Source of the DNA: JACCZR01 sp963830065
GTDB taxonomy: Bacteria > Actinomycetota > Thermoleophilia > Solirubrobacterales > Thermoleophilaceae
Length of the DNA: 64,000 bases
NCBI GenBank assembly: GCA_963830065.1
Contig: CAWHLA010000007.1
Coordinates: 293,382 to 357,381 of the forward strand
Direction: 5' to 3'
Positions 23,820 through 33,458 of this stretch are shown in pieces (the stretch's first letter is position 1; each line of letters begins with the position of its first letter). Both the position numbers and the translations under genes were made by a program. Under the pieces are notes generated by a model, which did no database searches, had not been told where the DNA came from, and saw nothing but the letters and a program-made list of their open reading frames with translations.

Positions 23820-24457
23820 GTGCGCGTGCCCATCGCCAGGTCCGCCAGCACGGCGTCGAGTGACATGAAGCCGCGCTCACCGCGCAGCTCGCGCAGGGCC
23901 TCCAGCGTCTCGTCGGAGAGGTGCACGTAGCCGCCGGGCGGGTAGTGCTCGGCGAGCGTGCGCTGCCAGGTCTCGATCGGCAGCCGGTACTGCGCCTCGG
24001 CGCTCCACGACACCTGCGTGAGCTGGAGTCGCTGCTCCTCCCCCGCGTAGAACACCGTCCCGCTGAAGTGGAACGACAGCGGCACGTCGCCGTCGGGCAG
24101 CGCGTTGAAGTACTTGAACGAGGCCAGCTCGGCGTCGACCGACAGCGGCACATGCAGGTCGTGGGTGACCGAGCCGGTGAAGCTCGGGAGAAGCACCTCC
24201 TGACGGGTCCAGAGCACGCCGCGGGCGGTGTCGCCCCAGCGTTCGGGCTCGCCGAACAGCTCGAAGAGGCGCTCGCGGGTGGCCTCGTCGTGGGGGCGCT
24301 GCGCGGCCTCGATGTGGATCTGAACCGAGAGGGCCACGGTGTAGACCTCGCGCTCGGAGTGGTCGCGCGCCCGCAGGCGGAAGGCCAGCGTCGGCATCGC
24401 CGCCCGCGGCACGGGCTCCGCGTCGAGGACCCAGAACTCGAGCTCGGGAATCGTCAC
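23816..24457 (-). CDS. DUF6084-like hydrogenase-operon protein
   Basis: The 213-residue soluble protein begins T-I-P-E-L-E-F-W-V-L-D-A-E-P and includes T-R-Q-E-V-L-L-P-S-F-T-G-S-V and F-S-G-T-V-F-Y-A. No catalytic motif is visible. I assign it to the DUF6084-type family with moderate confidence; function is unknown. The GTG start at 24457 shares one base with the TAG stop of the preceding gene, so translation is tightly coupled. Confidence 0.7.
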   Translation of the reverse strand: MTIPELEFWVLDAEPVPRAAMPTLAFRLRARDHSEREVYTVALSVQIHIEAAQRPHDEATRERLFELFGEPERWGDTARGVLWTRQEVLLPSFTGSVTHDLHVPLSVDAELASFKYFNALPDGDVPLSFHFSGTVFYAGEEQRLQLTQVSWSAEAQYRLPIETWQRTLAEHYPPGGYVHLSDETLEALRELRGERGFMSLDAVLADLAMGTRT

Positions 24458-25095
24458 TACGACGCCCTCTCGCGCAGCTCGGCGAAGAACTCGGCCACGG
24501 CGTTCTCCAGGCCCTGGCCGCCCGAGATCCCCTCCCAGCGCGACTTCACCAGGCCGACCAGCCGGTAGGCCTCGTCGGTGGGCGCGATGGCGTACTCCTG
24601 GGCGCCCTTCATGCGGTTGACCATCAGGACCTCGGACTCCTCCTCGAGCATCTGGAGGATGTCGTTCATCCCCACCAGCTCGGCCCAGGCGCCCGGCTCC
24701 ACGTCGGACTCCGTCGCGCCGGCCGGGCTGGGGTACATCGCCGTCACCCCGTCGGAGCCCTTGAGGAAGAAGGCCAAGCCGATCGGCACCCGGAAGCGCG
24801 CCCACAGGTCGTCGGGCATGCGGAAGCCGTTGAGCCACAGGACCCGGGTTCCGGTGGGGCGGAACTCGGCCTCGCCCGATCGCAGCGCGAAACACGCCTC
24901 GCACGCGCACACCAGCTGGCGCTCCTCGATCTGGAGCAGGTGGCGGTGCTCCTCGGGCATGTCGCGGCCGCACAGGTCGCACGTGGCCTCCAGGGTCTGG
25001 GGGCCCTCCGGCATCTCGCGCGCCGACAGGCGGCGCAGCCGCGCCACGACCTCCGCCTGCGCCGGGTCGCTGCTGGGCATCATCGGCTCGCTCAC
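24457..25095 (-). CDS. DUF5947-like cysteine-containing hydrogenase-operon protein
   Basis: The 212-residue protein has an N-terminal cysteine set C39-x2-C42 and C63-x-C65-x2-C68, which looks like a zinc or iron-sulfur site. It then has an F-R-V-P-I-G-L-A-F-F segment and an acidic helical C-terminus. I assign it to the DUF5947-type family with moderate confidence. It is soluble, and a role in maturation or electron transfer is a guess. The start overlaps the NfuA/Rieske-like gene stop as GTGA. Confidence 0.72.
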   Translation of the reverse strand: MSEPMMPSSDPAQAEVVARLRRLSAREMPEGPQTLEATCDLCGRDMPEEHRHLLQIEERQLVCACEACFALRSGEAEFRPTGTRVLWLNGFRMPDDLWARFRVPIGLAFFLKGSDGVTAMYPSPAGATESDVEPGAWAELVGMNDILQMLEEESEVLMVNRMKGAQEYAIAPTDEAYRLVGLVKSRWEGISGGQGLENAVAEFFAELRERAS

Positions 25096-25964
25096 GCCGA
25101 CAGGGCCACCTTGGCCGCCCCCCGTTCGCGCAGCAGCGGGACGGGCGCGAGCTGCAGGCGCTCGTCGTCCAGCGACCGGCCGGCACGGGGCAGGTAGAAG
25201 CGCCGCGCGCAGTCGGGGCAGGACAGCACCCCTTCGACGAGGATCGCGGACGACAGCGACGAGCCGCAGGCCACGCAGGAGTCGTGGTAGGCGAGCAGCT
25301 CGCCCTCCACGTTGGCCACCACGATGCGCCGGCCCTCGACCTCCATCGGAGCCAGCGATCCCGGAGTGATGTCCATGGCCCCGTCGAGATCGACCCAGCC
25401 GTTGACCTTGGCCGGGCCGTCCCCGTTGGCCGCCCCGGCGCCGTTGGGCGGACCGCCCTCCACTACCGCCATCGGCAGCGGCATGCCGGTCACCTCTTCG
25501 AGCGGCGCCGCGCCCTCGACGTCCATGCCGCGGAGGTCCGGCGCCACTTCGCGCAGCGCCCGCTCCACGGTCAGCTCCAGCGTGGACTGCGAGGCGCCGC
25601 AGCCGTCACAGCTCCCCTGCAGCCGCAGCCGGGCCACGCCTTCCTCGATTCCCAGCAGCTCGATGTTGCCGCCGTGGGACTCCATGTAGGGGCGCACCCC
25701 GTCCAGCGCCGCGTTGACCCGCTCCTCCAGCGACTCCGGGTAGAGCCCGTGGATGAGCATGAGGCTGCCGACCACGCTGTCGCGGGCCAGCTCGCGGCGG
25801 GCGTCGGGGTCCATCGCCTCGAGCATCCGCCCGAGCCCCTCGCCGTGCATGTCGATCACGGCGGCGACCAGCTGCTCGCCGACGGCCCGAGCCTGAGGGT
25901 CGGAGACCTGCTCGAGCTCGTCGGTGAGCCGCTGTATGCGCTGTAGAACTTCCTCGGGTTCCAA
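25092..25964 (-). CDS. NfuA/NifU C-terminal domain fused to an all-cysteine Rieske-like domain (HhyE-like)
   Basis: The 290-residue protein has a helical N-terminus and a NifU-C domain (about 85-155) with C119-x2-C122. A Gly/Pro linker follows, then a C-terminal domain aligned to a Rieske fold (A-Y-H-D-S-C...V-E-G-V-L-S-C-P...R-R-F-Y-L). The Rieske C-x-H and C-x2-H ligands are replaced by C230-x2-C233 and C249-x2-C252, so it would bind a rubredoxin-like iron, a 2Fe-2S cluster or zinc. A related protein next to mycobacterial Hhy was proposed to pass on electrons. TTG 25964 follows the large subunit by 4 bp. Confidence 0.8.
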   Translation of the reverse strand: MEPEEVLQRIQRLTDELEQVSDPQARAVGEQLVAAVIDMHGEGLGRMLEAMDPDARRELARDSVVGSLMLIHGLYPESLEERVNAALDGVRPYMESHGGNIELLGIEEGVARLRLQGSCDGCGASQSTLELTVERALREVAPDLRGMDVEGAAPLEEVTGMPLPMAVVEGGPPNGAGAANGDGPAKVNGWVDLDGAMDITPGSLAPMEVEGRRIVVANVEGELLAYHDSCVACGSSLSSAILVEGVLSCPDCARRFYLPRAGRSLDDERLQLAPVPLLRERGAAKVALSA

Positions 25965-25968
25965 CTCC

Positions 25969-27756
25969 CTACGACATCCCAGTCGGGCGGTGCATCACCT
26001 TGCGCACCTGACCCTTGCCGCCGTACATGTGCACGCCGCAGGGCAGGCACGGGTCGAACGAGCGCACGGCGCGCATGATGTCCACGCCCTTGAACTTGTC
26101 CGGTCCGTTCTCCTCGAAGATCGGCGTGTTCTGCACCGCGTCCTCGTAGGGCCCCGGCGTGCCGTTGCTGTCACGCGGGCTCGCGTTCCACGGCGTCGGC
26201 GGGTAGGGCTGGTAGTTGGCGATCTTGCCGTCCTTGATGACCATGTGGTGCGACAGCACACCGCGGGCCGCCTCGTGGAAGCCCACGCTCACGGCCTCGT
26301 TGGGCACGGTCACGTCCACCGCGCTCTTGGTGCGTCCCGCCCTCACCTCGGCCAGCGCCTTCTCGACGTTGTAGAGGGCCACCGCGGCCGAGTAGGCCTG
26401 GTGGTAGGAGCGAGCACGGTCGCGCTCGATGGCGTTGGACTTCTCGGGCACGTTCCACTCGAACGACATCTCCGGCAGCGCGTGGCCCTTGGGCAACGTG
26501 ATCTGCAGGCTGTGGCCGGTGGCCTTGACGTAGCCCAGGTCCACCAGGCCGGCCTTCGCCGTGACCCACTGGCGGGCGAACGGGCCGCCGCCGGTGTCGC
26601 AGCACACGTCGGTCTTGGTGCGCTCGTCCCAGACGCGGGGCGAGACGACCCACGAGTACTTCTCCGCGAAGTCGCGCTTCTGCGGCTTGGGCAGCGTGAC
26701 CTTGTTCCACGGGTGGCGCGGGTCCACGTCGTTGCCGAGCGGGTCCTTGGTGACGAAGGGCTGCTCGTTGCCCTCCCAGTCGTCGAAGTAGGACGAGCCC
26801 AGCAGGATGCGGATCATGAGGTTGATCTCGACCAGGTTGGTCGTGACCAGCTCGCCGTTGATCGCGATCCCCGGCGTCACGAAGCGCCGGTTCCCCCACT
26901 CCTCCATCGTCTTGTAGTTGTAGAGCTGGTTGGCGTCCTCGGGGTTGTCGAACGCGCCCCAGCACACCAGGTTGGTGTCGCGGTAGCCGACCATGTCGTA
27001 CCCCGGCAGCGCCTCCAGCCAGAAGTCGTACAGGTCGTCGTGCAGCAGGACCGAGCGCTTGGCGTAATCCATGTAGCGGATCAGCCGCACGTAGTAGTCG
27101 GTCAGCGTCTGGTGCGTGATGTGCGCGCTACAGCCGCCCGGCATGATCGTCGAGGGGTGCGTGTGGCGACCCCCGAACAGCACGTACATCTCACGCGTGT
27201 ACCGAGCCACCTGGAGGGTCTCCAGGTAGAACTCGCCGGTGAACGGGTTCAGCGACCGCATGATGTCGGCGATCGTCTTGTAGCCGTGGATGTCGCCGTG
27301 CGGCGCGGACGTCTCCTCCGCCCTCTTCATCACCGAGGGGTTGGTGTCCTTGACCATCTGCTCGCAGAAGTCAACGTTGCACATGCAGTCGTTGAAGATC
27401 GCGTGGTCGAACATGTAGTCGGCCAGCTCCGCGAGGTTGAACGCGTAGTCGCCCAGCGGCGGAACGTGCGCCCCGTAGGCCATGTTCTGGTTCAGGCACG
27501 AGGTGGTGCAGTGGTTGTCGCCGCAGATGCCGCAGATGCGGCTGGTGATGAAGTGGGCGTCCCGCGGGTCGATCCCCTTCATGAAGATGTCGAAGCCGCG
27601 GAAGATCATCGACGTGCTGTGACAGCTGTTGACGACCTGGTTGGCGAAGTCGATCTCCGTGTGGATCCCGAGTGACCCGACGATGCGGGTGATCGGGTCC
27701 CAGGACATCTCCTTGACCATTACCTCCTGGTCGCGGGGCGTCTCAACGGTGGCCAT
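25969..27756 (-). CDS. hhyL: [NiFe] hydrogenase large subunit, actinobacterial high-affinity type
   Basis: This 595-residue catalytic subunit splits H2 at the Ni-Fe(CN)2CO centre. The L1 ligands are in S-R-I-C75-G-I-C78-G-D-N-H. The L2 ligands are in D-P-C570-L-P-C573-G-V-H576, followed by a 19-residue tail for removal by the maturation protease. The L1/L2 pattern and operon fit group 1h (formerly group 5); group 1f or 1l cannot be fully excluded by eye. ATG 27756 has a purine-rich ribosome site. High affinity for atmospheric H2 is known for the group, not shown here. Confidence 0.92.
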   Translation of the reverse strand: MATVETPRDQEVMVKEMSWDPITRIVGSLGIHTEIDFANQVVNSCHSTSMIFRGFDIFMKGIDPRDAHFITSRICGICGDNHCTTSCLNQNMAYGAHVPPLGDYAFNLAELADYMFDHAIFNDCMCNVDFCEQMVKDTNPSVMKRAEETSAPHGDIHGYKTIADIMRSLNPFTGEFYLETLQVARYTREMYVLFGGRHTHPSTIMPGGCSAHITHQTLTDYYVRLIRYMDYAKRSVLLHDDLYDFWLEALPGYDMVGYRDTNLVCWGAFDNPEDANQLYNYKTMEEWGNRRFVTPGIAINGELVTTNLVEINLMIRILLGSSYFDDWEGNEQPFVTKDPLGNDVDPRHPWNKVTLPKPQKRDFAEKYSWVVSPRVWDERTKTDVCCDTGGGPFARQWVTAKAGLVDLGYVKATGHSLQITLPKGHALPEMSFEWNVPEKSNAIERDRARSYHQAYSAAVALYNVEKALAEVRAGRTKSAVDVTVPNEAVSVGFHEAARGVLSHHMVIKDGKIANYQPYPPTPWNASPRDSNGTPGPYEDAVQNTPIFEENGPDKFKGVDIMRAVRSFDPCLPCGVHMYGGKGQVRKVMHRPTGMS

Positions 27757-27789
27757 TGAGTGTCTCTCCTCTCTCTCCTGGCTTCCCGG

Positions 27790-28854
27790 CTACCAGCGCT
27801 TGGCGTAGCCGGTCGTGAGCTCGCCGCGGTTGTGCCGCCACTCGGGCTCTTTGTCGTATTCCTTGGCGATGTGGCGGTGCCTGAGCTTGCTCACCACCGG
27901 GCCGTAGGCGAACTTCTGGAAGGTCGACGCGGCCTTGCCCCACCGGTCCGGCTCCATGAACGGCATGTACTTGTCGGGGAAGCCGGGCATCGTGCACGCC
28001 ATGCAGATGCCCCCCACGTTGGGGCAGCCTCCCTTTCCGTTCTGCCAGCCGCGCACCGGCACGTTGCACTTGACCACCGGGCCCTTGCAGCCCAGCTTGA
28101 CCAGGCAGCGTGGGTCGTCGCCGTACTCGGTGGCGAACTCGCCCTGCTCGGCGAAGCCGGCGCGGTTGCAGCTCTCGCGCACCGTGCGTTCGAACAGCCA
28201 CTTCGGCCGAAGCGCCGCGTCCAGCTCGGGGGCGGGAGCCAGGCCCGCGAGGTGGAACACGAGGTACATCAGCGTCTCGGTGGTGTTGTCCGGCTGGGCG
28301 GGGCAGCCGGGGATGCATACGACGGGCAGGCCGGCCGCGGACTTCCACTTCCAGCCCAGGTAGTCCGGCAGGCCCATGGCCCCCGTCGGGTTGTTCTTCA
28401 TGGCCGGGATGCCGCCGTAGGTGGCGCAGGTGCCCAGGGCCACCACGGCCGCCGCCTTCGGCGCCAGGCGGTCCACCCACTCATTGGTGGTGATCGGCTG
28501 CCCGGTCTCGGGGTCGTCGCCGATTGCGGCCCAGTGGCCCTCGCCGTTGATCTTCTCGTTGGGGATCGAGCCCTCGACCACCAGCACGAACGGGTCGAGC
28601 TTGCCGGCCTCGGCGTCGTACCAGGCCTGCATGAACTCGGCGCCGTTCTCGAAAGCGAGCACGGGGTTGTGAACGATCACCCTCGGCATGCCCGGGATGG
28701 TCCCGGTGACGATGTCCTCGAGGCTGGGCTCGGTGGCCGAAGTCATGGCGACGGAGTCGCCGTCACACGACAACCCGGTGGTCATCCAGATGACGTGGGC
28801 GGTCACCGCCTCCGTCTCCTGCTGCTTGGGAACGAACTCCGTCGCGGTTGCCAT
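27790..28854 (-). CDS. hhyS: [NiFe] hydrogenase small subunit, actinobacterial type
   Basis: The 354-residue subunit carries the iron-sulfur relay. It has no twin-arginine signal, so the enzyme stays in the cytoplasm or on the inner membrane face. The proximal cluster motif reads L-S-C30-D-G-D33-S, with aspartate where most small subunits have cysteine; this is the three-Cys, one-Asp proximal cluster described for the Ralstonia actinobacterial-type hydrogenase. Further cysteine motifs (G-T-C-A-T-Y-G-G, P-G-C-P-A, C-N-V-P-V, G-G-C-P-N-V-G-G-I-C-M-A-C) supply the other clusters. It starts at ATG 28854. Confidence 0.92.
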   Translation of the reverse strand: MATATEFVPKQQETEAVTAHVIWMTTGLSCDGDSVAMTSATEPSLEDIVTGTIPGMPRVIVHNPVLAFENGAEFMQAWYDAEAGKLDPFVLVVEGSIPNEKINGEGHWAAIGDDPETGQPITTNEWVDRLAPKAAAVVALGTCATYGGIPAMKNNPTGAMGLPDYLGWKWKSAAGLPVVCIPGCPAQPDNTTETLMYLVFHLAGLAPAPELDAALRPKWLFERTVRESCNRAGFAEQGEFATEYGDDPRCLVKLGCKGPVVKCNVPVRGWQNGKGGCPNVGGICMACTMPGFPDKYMPFMEPDRWGKAASTFQKFAYGPVVSKLRHRHIAKEYDKEPEWRHNRGELTTGYAKRW

Positions 28855-28868
28855 GGGCTCCTCTCTCC

Positions 28869-29944
28869 TCAGCAGATCCGGGGCAATGGATCGCCCGCCA
28901 GCAGGTCCATCACCCGCTTGCCACCGAATGCCGTCTCCACCAGGACCATGCCGGGGGGCTCGGTCCTGACCTCTCCAATGTCCGCCGCCTGCTCGCAGCC
29001 CGGCACCGCCCTCAGGGCGGACAGGGCCTCCTCCGCTGCCTCCGGGCCCACGAAGGCCACCATGCGGCCCTCGTTGGCCACGTACAGCGGGTCGATGCCG
29101 AGCAGCTCGGCCGCACCCGCCACCGCGGGCAGGACCGGCACCGACGCCTCCTTGGCCACCACGGCCACCTGTGAGGCGCGCGCGATCTCGTTGAGCACCG
29201 TCGCCACTCCGCCGCGCGTCGCGTCGCGCATGCAGCGAAGGTGGGAGCCCGCAGCTCCCATGAGCGCGTCCGCAACCGGCCACAGCGAGCAGGTGTCGGA
29301 CTCGATCTCAGCCTCCAGCGCGAACTCGTCGCGGGCCAGCATGATCGCCGTGCCGTGCTCGCCCACCGGGCCGGAGACCAGCACGCGGTCGCCGGGCCTC
29401 AGGGCACTGGTGGACATCTGCGCGCGCGGGTCGCGAACGCCGATGCCGGTGGTGTTCACGTACATCGCGTCGGCGTGGCCGCGCTCCACCACCTTGGTGT
29501 CGCCGGCCACGATCTGCACGTCTGCGGCGCGGGCGGCGCCTGCGATCGCCTCAACCTGGGTGCGAAGGTCGTCCGCGGAAAGACCCTCCTCCAGCACGAG
29601 CGAAACGCTCAACGCGAGCGGGCGCGCGCCCGCCGCCGCAAGGTCGTTGACGGTCCCGTTGACCGCCAGCTCTCCGATCGTGCCCCCGGGGAACTCGATC
29701 GGCTTCACAACGAAGGTGTCGGTGGTCATGGCCAGCTGCGCGCCGTCGACCTCGATGGCGCCGGCGTCGCCCAGCTCGGCCAGCGGCTGTGAGTCGAAGG
29801 CCGGCACGAACAGCCCCTCGATCAGGCTCTGGGTGGCCTTGCCCCCTGCGCCGTGGGACATGTTGATGCGGTCGTCCTTGAACCTCGGCCGCTTGGCCCG
29901 GGCGGTCTCGATGATCCCGAGGATCTTCTCCTCGCGAGTCGCAC

Positions 29945-29948
<4 letters not shown>
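28869..29948 (-). CDS. hypE: Hydrogenase maturation protein HypE
   Basis: HypE dehydrates the thiocarbamate on its C-terminal cysteine to thiocyanate for the Fe ligands. The 359-residue product ends in the diagnostic P-R-I-C. It has the PurM/AIR synthase fold motifs N-M-S-H-G-A-G-G-K-A-T and T-T-D-T-F-V-V-K-P-I. ATG 29948 overlaps the hypD stop as ATGA; it is followed 14 bp later by the small-subunit gene. Confidence 0.94.
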
Positions 29949-31056
<1,108 letters not shown>

Positions 31057-31060
<4 letters not shown>

Positions 31061-31281
31061 GCCACAGCCTGCCCCTCGACCCGGGCAATGGCGGTGGCCG
31101 CATGCACCATCAGCGTGTCTCCCTCGGCGGCGTCCACCAGAGCGATCTCGACGGTCTCACGCCGTCCGTGCTCGTCCGCGCACAGGGCCAGCCCGCGGTC
31201 CTCGTCCGTCTTCAGCACCTGCATGACCACCGCCTCGTCGCCACAGGTGATGCAGCCCGAGGTGTGGTCGCAGGAGCTCAC
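31057..31281 (-). CDS. HypC/HupF-family small chaperone paralogue
   Basis: The 74-residue protein follows hypC with a 4-bp overlap and has a HypC-like beta-rich core (V-E-I-A-L-V-D-A-A-E-G-D-T-L-M-V-H-A). The essential N-terminal M-C of HypC is replaced by M-S-S-C with further cysteines at C10 and C13 (CITC). It may be a specialised HypC that handles another step or subunit. The cysteine arrangement could also bind a metal. Confidence 0.75.
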
Positions 31282-31556
31282 TCGATCGCGCTCGCCTTCA
31301 GCTCTTCGAGCTCCTGCTCGTAGTCCGCGCCCATGCCCTCGAGCATCTTGAGGGTGGCGACCGCTTCCTCCTCGTCGACCTTGGAGAGCGCAAACCCGAC
31401 GTGGATGAGGACCCAGTCGCCTTCTTGGAGAGGGTCGGGCCCGTCGTCGAGGAGGCCGATGTTCACGTTTCGCTGAACACCGGCCACGTCGACCTTGGCG
31501 AGGCGGTTGGCCTCATCGACGACCTCAACGATCTGGCCTGGAATGGCCAGGCACAT
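31278..31556 (-). CDS. hypC: Hydrogenase maturation chaperone HypC
   Basis: The 92-residue protein starts M-C-L-A-I-P-G-Q-I-V-E-V, with the essential Cys2 that carries the iron precursor between HypD and the large subunit. The rest is D-W-V-L-I-H-V-G-F-A-L-S-K-V-D plus a helical tail, normal for HypC/HupF. ATG 31556 has a GGAGAGG site. It is the first gene of the 14-kb leftward hydrogenase operon. Confidence 0.94.
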   Translation of the reverse strand: MCLAIPGQIVEVVDEANRLAKVDVAGVQRNVNIGLLDDGPDPLQEGDWVLIHVGFALSKVDEEEAVATLKMLEGMGADYEQELEELKASAIE

Positions 31557-31650
31557 ACCTCTCCCGACTGCTGCGATGCAGCGTCGACTGCTCTCCTCGG
31601 AGGGTGGTCTATCACCGTGTGAGGATCGGTGCAAGGAACGCGACGCGTAG

Positions 31651-31684
31651 CCCTAACCCGTTAGGGGCGCCTAACCGGTGGGGG
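31651..31684. promoter_or_regulatory. Tandem palindromes between the hydrogenase operon and the FHA-HTH gene
   Basis: CCCTAAC-CC-GTTAGGG (31651-31666) is a perfect 7-2-7 palindrome. An imperfect second copy, CCTAACC.GGTGGGGG, follows at 31670-31684. They lie about 95 bp upstream of hypC and 90 bp upstream of the divergent FHA-HTH gene, well placed to control both. The binder is not known; the FHA-HTH protein is the obvious candidate. Confidence 0.6.
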
Positions 31685-31772
31685 CAATGACGACCACCCG
31701 GGGGACCCGATCGCGCTCTCGATCTGAGCTGGACGAGAGCTCGCCGGCCCGGCGCAACCGTATCCTTGGCCG

Positions 31773-32456
31773 GTGGTGAACCAGTCTCCGGCCGACCCAC
31801 ACCGCGCCTCCCCAGCCGACCTGCAGGAGCGCCTCGCCGCGGATAGGGTCGGCGAGCCATACCTCCTGTACTACGACGGCGACGGCGAGCAGCGCATCTT
31901 CCCGCTCGCGAGCGCTCCCGGGCGCCTGACGATCGGCCGCGCCCCCGGCTGCGACCTGCCGATCGCATGGGACGAAGGCATCTCGCGCGCGCACGCGCAG
32001 CTCGAGCGCCTCGGCCAAAGCGACTGGGCGGTGGTCGACGACGGCTTGTCGCGCAATGGCTCGTTCCTCAACGGCGAGCGCCTGCGCCAACGGCGGCGCC
32101 TCGCGGACGGGGACCTGCTGCGCCTCGGCGACACCAGCATCGTGTTTCGCGCGCCCCTCGGAGAGGCGAGCCCCACGATTCCGGCAACCCAGGAGTGGGA
32201 GGTCCGGCTCTCCCCGGCCCAGCGCCGCGTGCTGATCGCCCTGTGCCGCCCCTTTCGCGGCGACAACGAGTTCGCCACCCCCGCCTCGAATCAGGAGATC
32301 GCCGACGAGCTGGTGGTGAGCGTCGAGGCGGTCAAGACCCACATGCGCGCGCTGTTCGAGCGGTTCGGCGTGGGCGACCTGCCGCGCCAGGCCAAGCGCT
32401 CGCAGCTGGTCCGCCGCGCCTTCCAGAACGGAGCGATCTCGGTCAAGGACCTGTAG
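31773..32456 (+). CDS. FHA domain protein with C-terminal helix-turn-helix
   Basis: The 227-residue protein has an FHA phosphothreonine-binding domain (L-T-I-G-R-A-P-G-C-D...I-S-R-A-H-A-Q-L...S-R-N-G-S-F-L-N-G) over about residues 45-125. The C-terminal region (S-N-Q-E-I-A-D-E-L-V-V-S-V-E-A-V-K-T-H-M-R-A-L-F) looks like a LuxR-type HTH. It could bind DNA in response to Ser/Thr phosphorylation. Its divergent position suggests control of the hydrogenase operon. A Ser/Thr kinase gene lies at 36.4-38.0 kb. Confidence 0.82.
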   Translation: MVNQSPADPHRASPADLQERLAADRVGEPYLLYYDGDGEQRIFPLASAPGRLTIGRAPGCDLPIAWDEGISRAHAQLERLGQSDWAVVDDGLSRNGSFLNGERLRQRRRLADGDLLRLGDTSIVFRAPLGEASPTIPATQEWEVRLSPAQRRVLIALCRPFRGDNEFATPASNQEIADELVVSVEAVKTHMRALFERFGVGDLPRQAKRSQLVRRAFQNGAISVKDL

Positions 32457-32465
32457 CCCAGGGCG

Positions 32466-33458
32466 CTAGCTGAGCGGAAGCAGCTCGGCCACTCGCTCCC
32501 GGTGCTCGGCGGCGCTGCCGTAGAGGTGCGCATCTGCCTTCGCCCTCTTGAGGAAGAAGTGCAGATCGTGCTCCCACGTGAAGCCGATGCCGCCGTGCAC
32601 CTGGAGCGATGAGGCCGTGACCTTCCAGCCCGCGTCCGAGGCGCACGACTTGGCCGTCGCGGCGGCCAGGGAGAGCGACTCGGGCTCGTGGTCCGCCGCG
32701 TAGGCGGCGAACAGCATCGTGGCCCGCGCGCTCTCGGTCTCCAGCAGCATCTCGGCGCAGCGGTGGGCCACCGCCTGGTAGGCGCCGATGGGCCGGCCGA
32801 ACTGCTCGCGCTCGCGGGCGTACTCGACCGCCATCTCCATCGCCCGCTGCGCCACACCGGTCAGCTCGGCGGACAGCGCCACGGCCACCCGGTCGAGCCC
32901 GGCCCGGAGGTCGCCCTCCAGCGGCTCGCCGTCGGCGGCCTCTACGCGCGCGTAGCGGCGGGTGGAGTCGATCGTGGCCTGCGGCTCGGCGCTGACGCCC
33001 TCGAGCACGCTCGCGCGGTCCCCGTCCACCAGCACGACGAAGCTCGCCTGCGCGGCGTCGGGCACCAGCGGCGCGACGCCGTCGGTGACCACGCCCACGG
33101 TGCCGAGGGCCTCGCCCGACGCTACGCCGGGCAGCAGCCGGCCCCTCTGCTCGTCGCTGCCCGCGTGGGCGATCAACAGCCCCGCGGCCGCGTTGCTCAG
33201 GAAGGGCGAGGGCGCAAGCGCGTAGCCCAGCTCCTCGGACAGGATCGCCAGCTCGGTGGTGCCCAGCTCCTGCCCGCCGTGCTCCTCGGCGATGAAGATG
33301 CCCGGCCACCCGAGCTCGGCCATCTCCGTCCAGATCCCGTCGTCGTACTCACCTGCCTCGGCCAGCTCCCGGCGGCGCTCCGCGGTGAAGCGAGCGGCCA
33401 GGAACTCGTTGGCGGTGCGCTTGATCGCCTGCTGGTCGTCGGTGAAGTCGAAGTTCAC
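32466..33458 (-). CDS. Acyl-CoA dehydrogenase, short partner subunit
   Basis: The 330-residue protein is an ACAD-fold subunit with M-N-F-D-F-T-D-D-Q-Q-A-I-K-R-T, a reduced middle domain and a C-terminal I-G-A-Y-Q-A-V-A-H-R-C-A-E...V-H-G-G-I-G-F-T-W-E-H-D-L-H-F-F. Paired short and long ACADs form heterotetramers in mycobacterial sterol and fatty acid breakdown (FadE28/29 type). It overlaps the long subunit gene by GTGA, which supports a complex. The substrate is unknown. Confidence 0.86.
   Translation of the reverse strand: MNFDFTDDQQAIKRTANEFLAARFTAERRRELAEAGEYDDGIWTEMAELGWPGIFIAEEHGGQELGTTELAILSEELGYALAPSPFLSNAAAGLLIAHAGSDEQRGRLLPGVASGEALGTVGVVTDGVAPLVPDAAQASFVVLVDGDRASVLEGVSAEPQATIDSTRRYARVEAADGEPLEGDLRAGLDRVAVALSAELTGVAQRAMEMAVEYAREREQFGRPIGAYQAVAHRCAEMLLETESARATMLFAAYAADHEPESLSLAAATAKSCASDAGWKVTASSLQVHGGIGFTWEHDLHFFLKRAKADAHLYGSAAEHRERVAELLPLS

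Noticed and set aside
25924..27675. A 583-codon open frame antisense to the hydrogenase large subunit
   Set aside because: It is a high-GC antisense artefact: Val/His/Arg-rich sequence with no motif, lying opposite a well-conserved gene.
28110..28493. Antisense coding frame within the small-subunit gene
   Set aside because: Only Arg/Pro/Ser filler; no ribosome site or motif.
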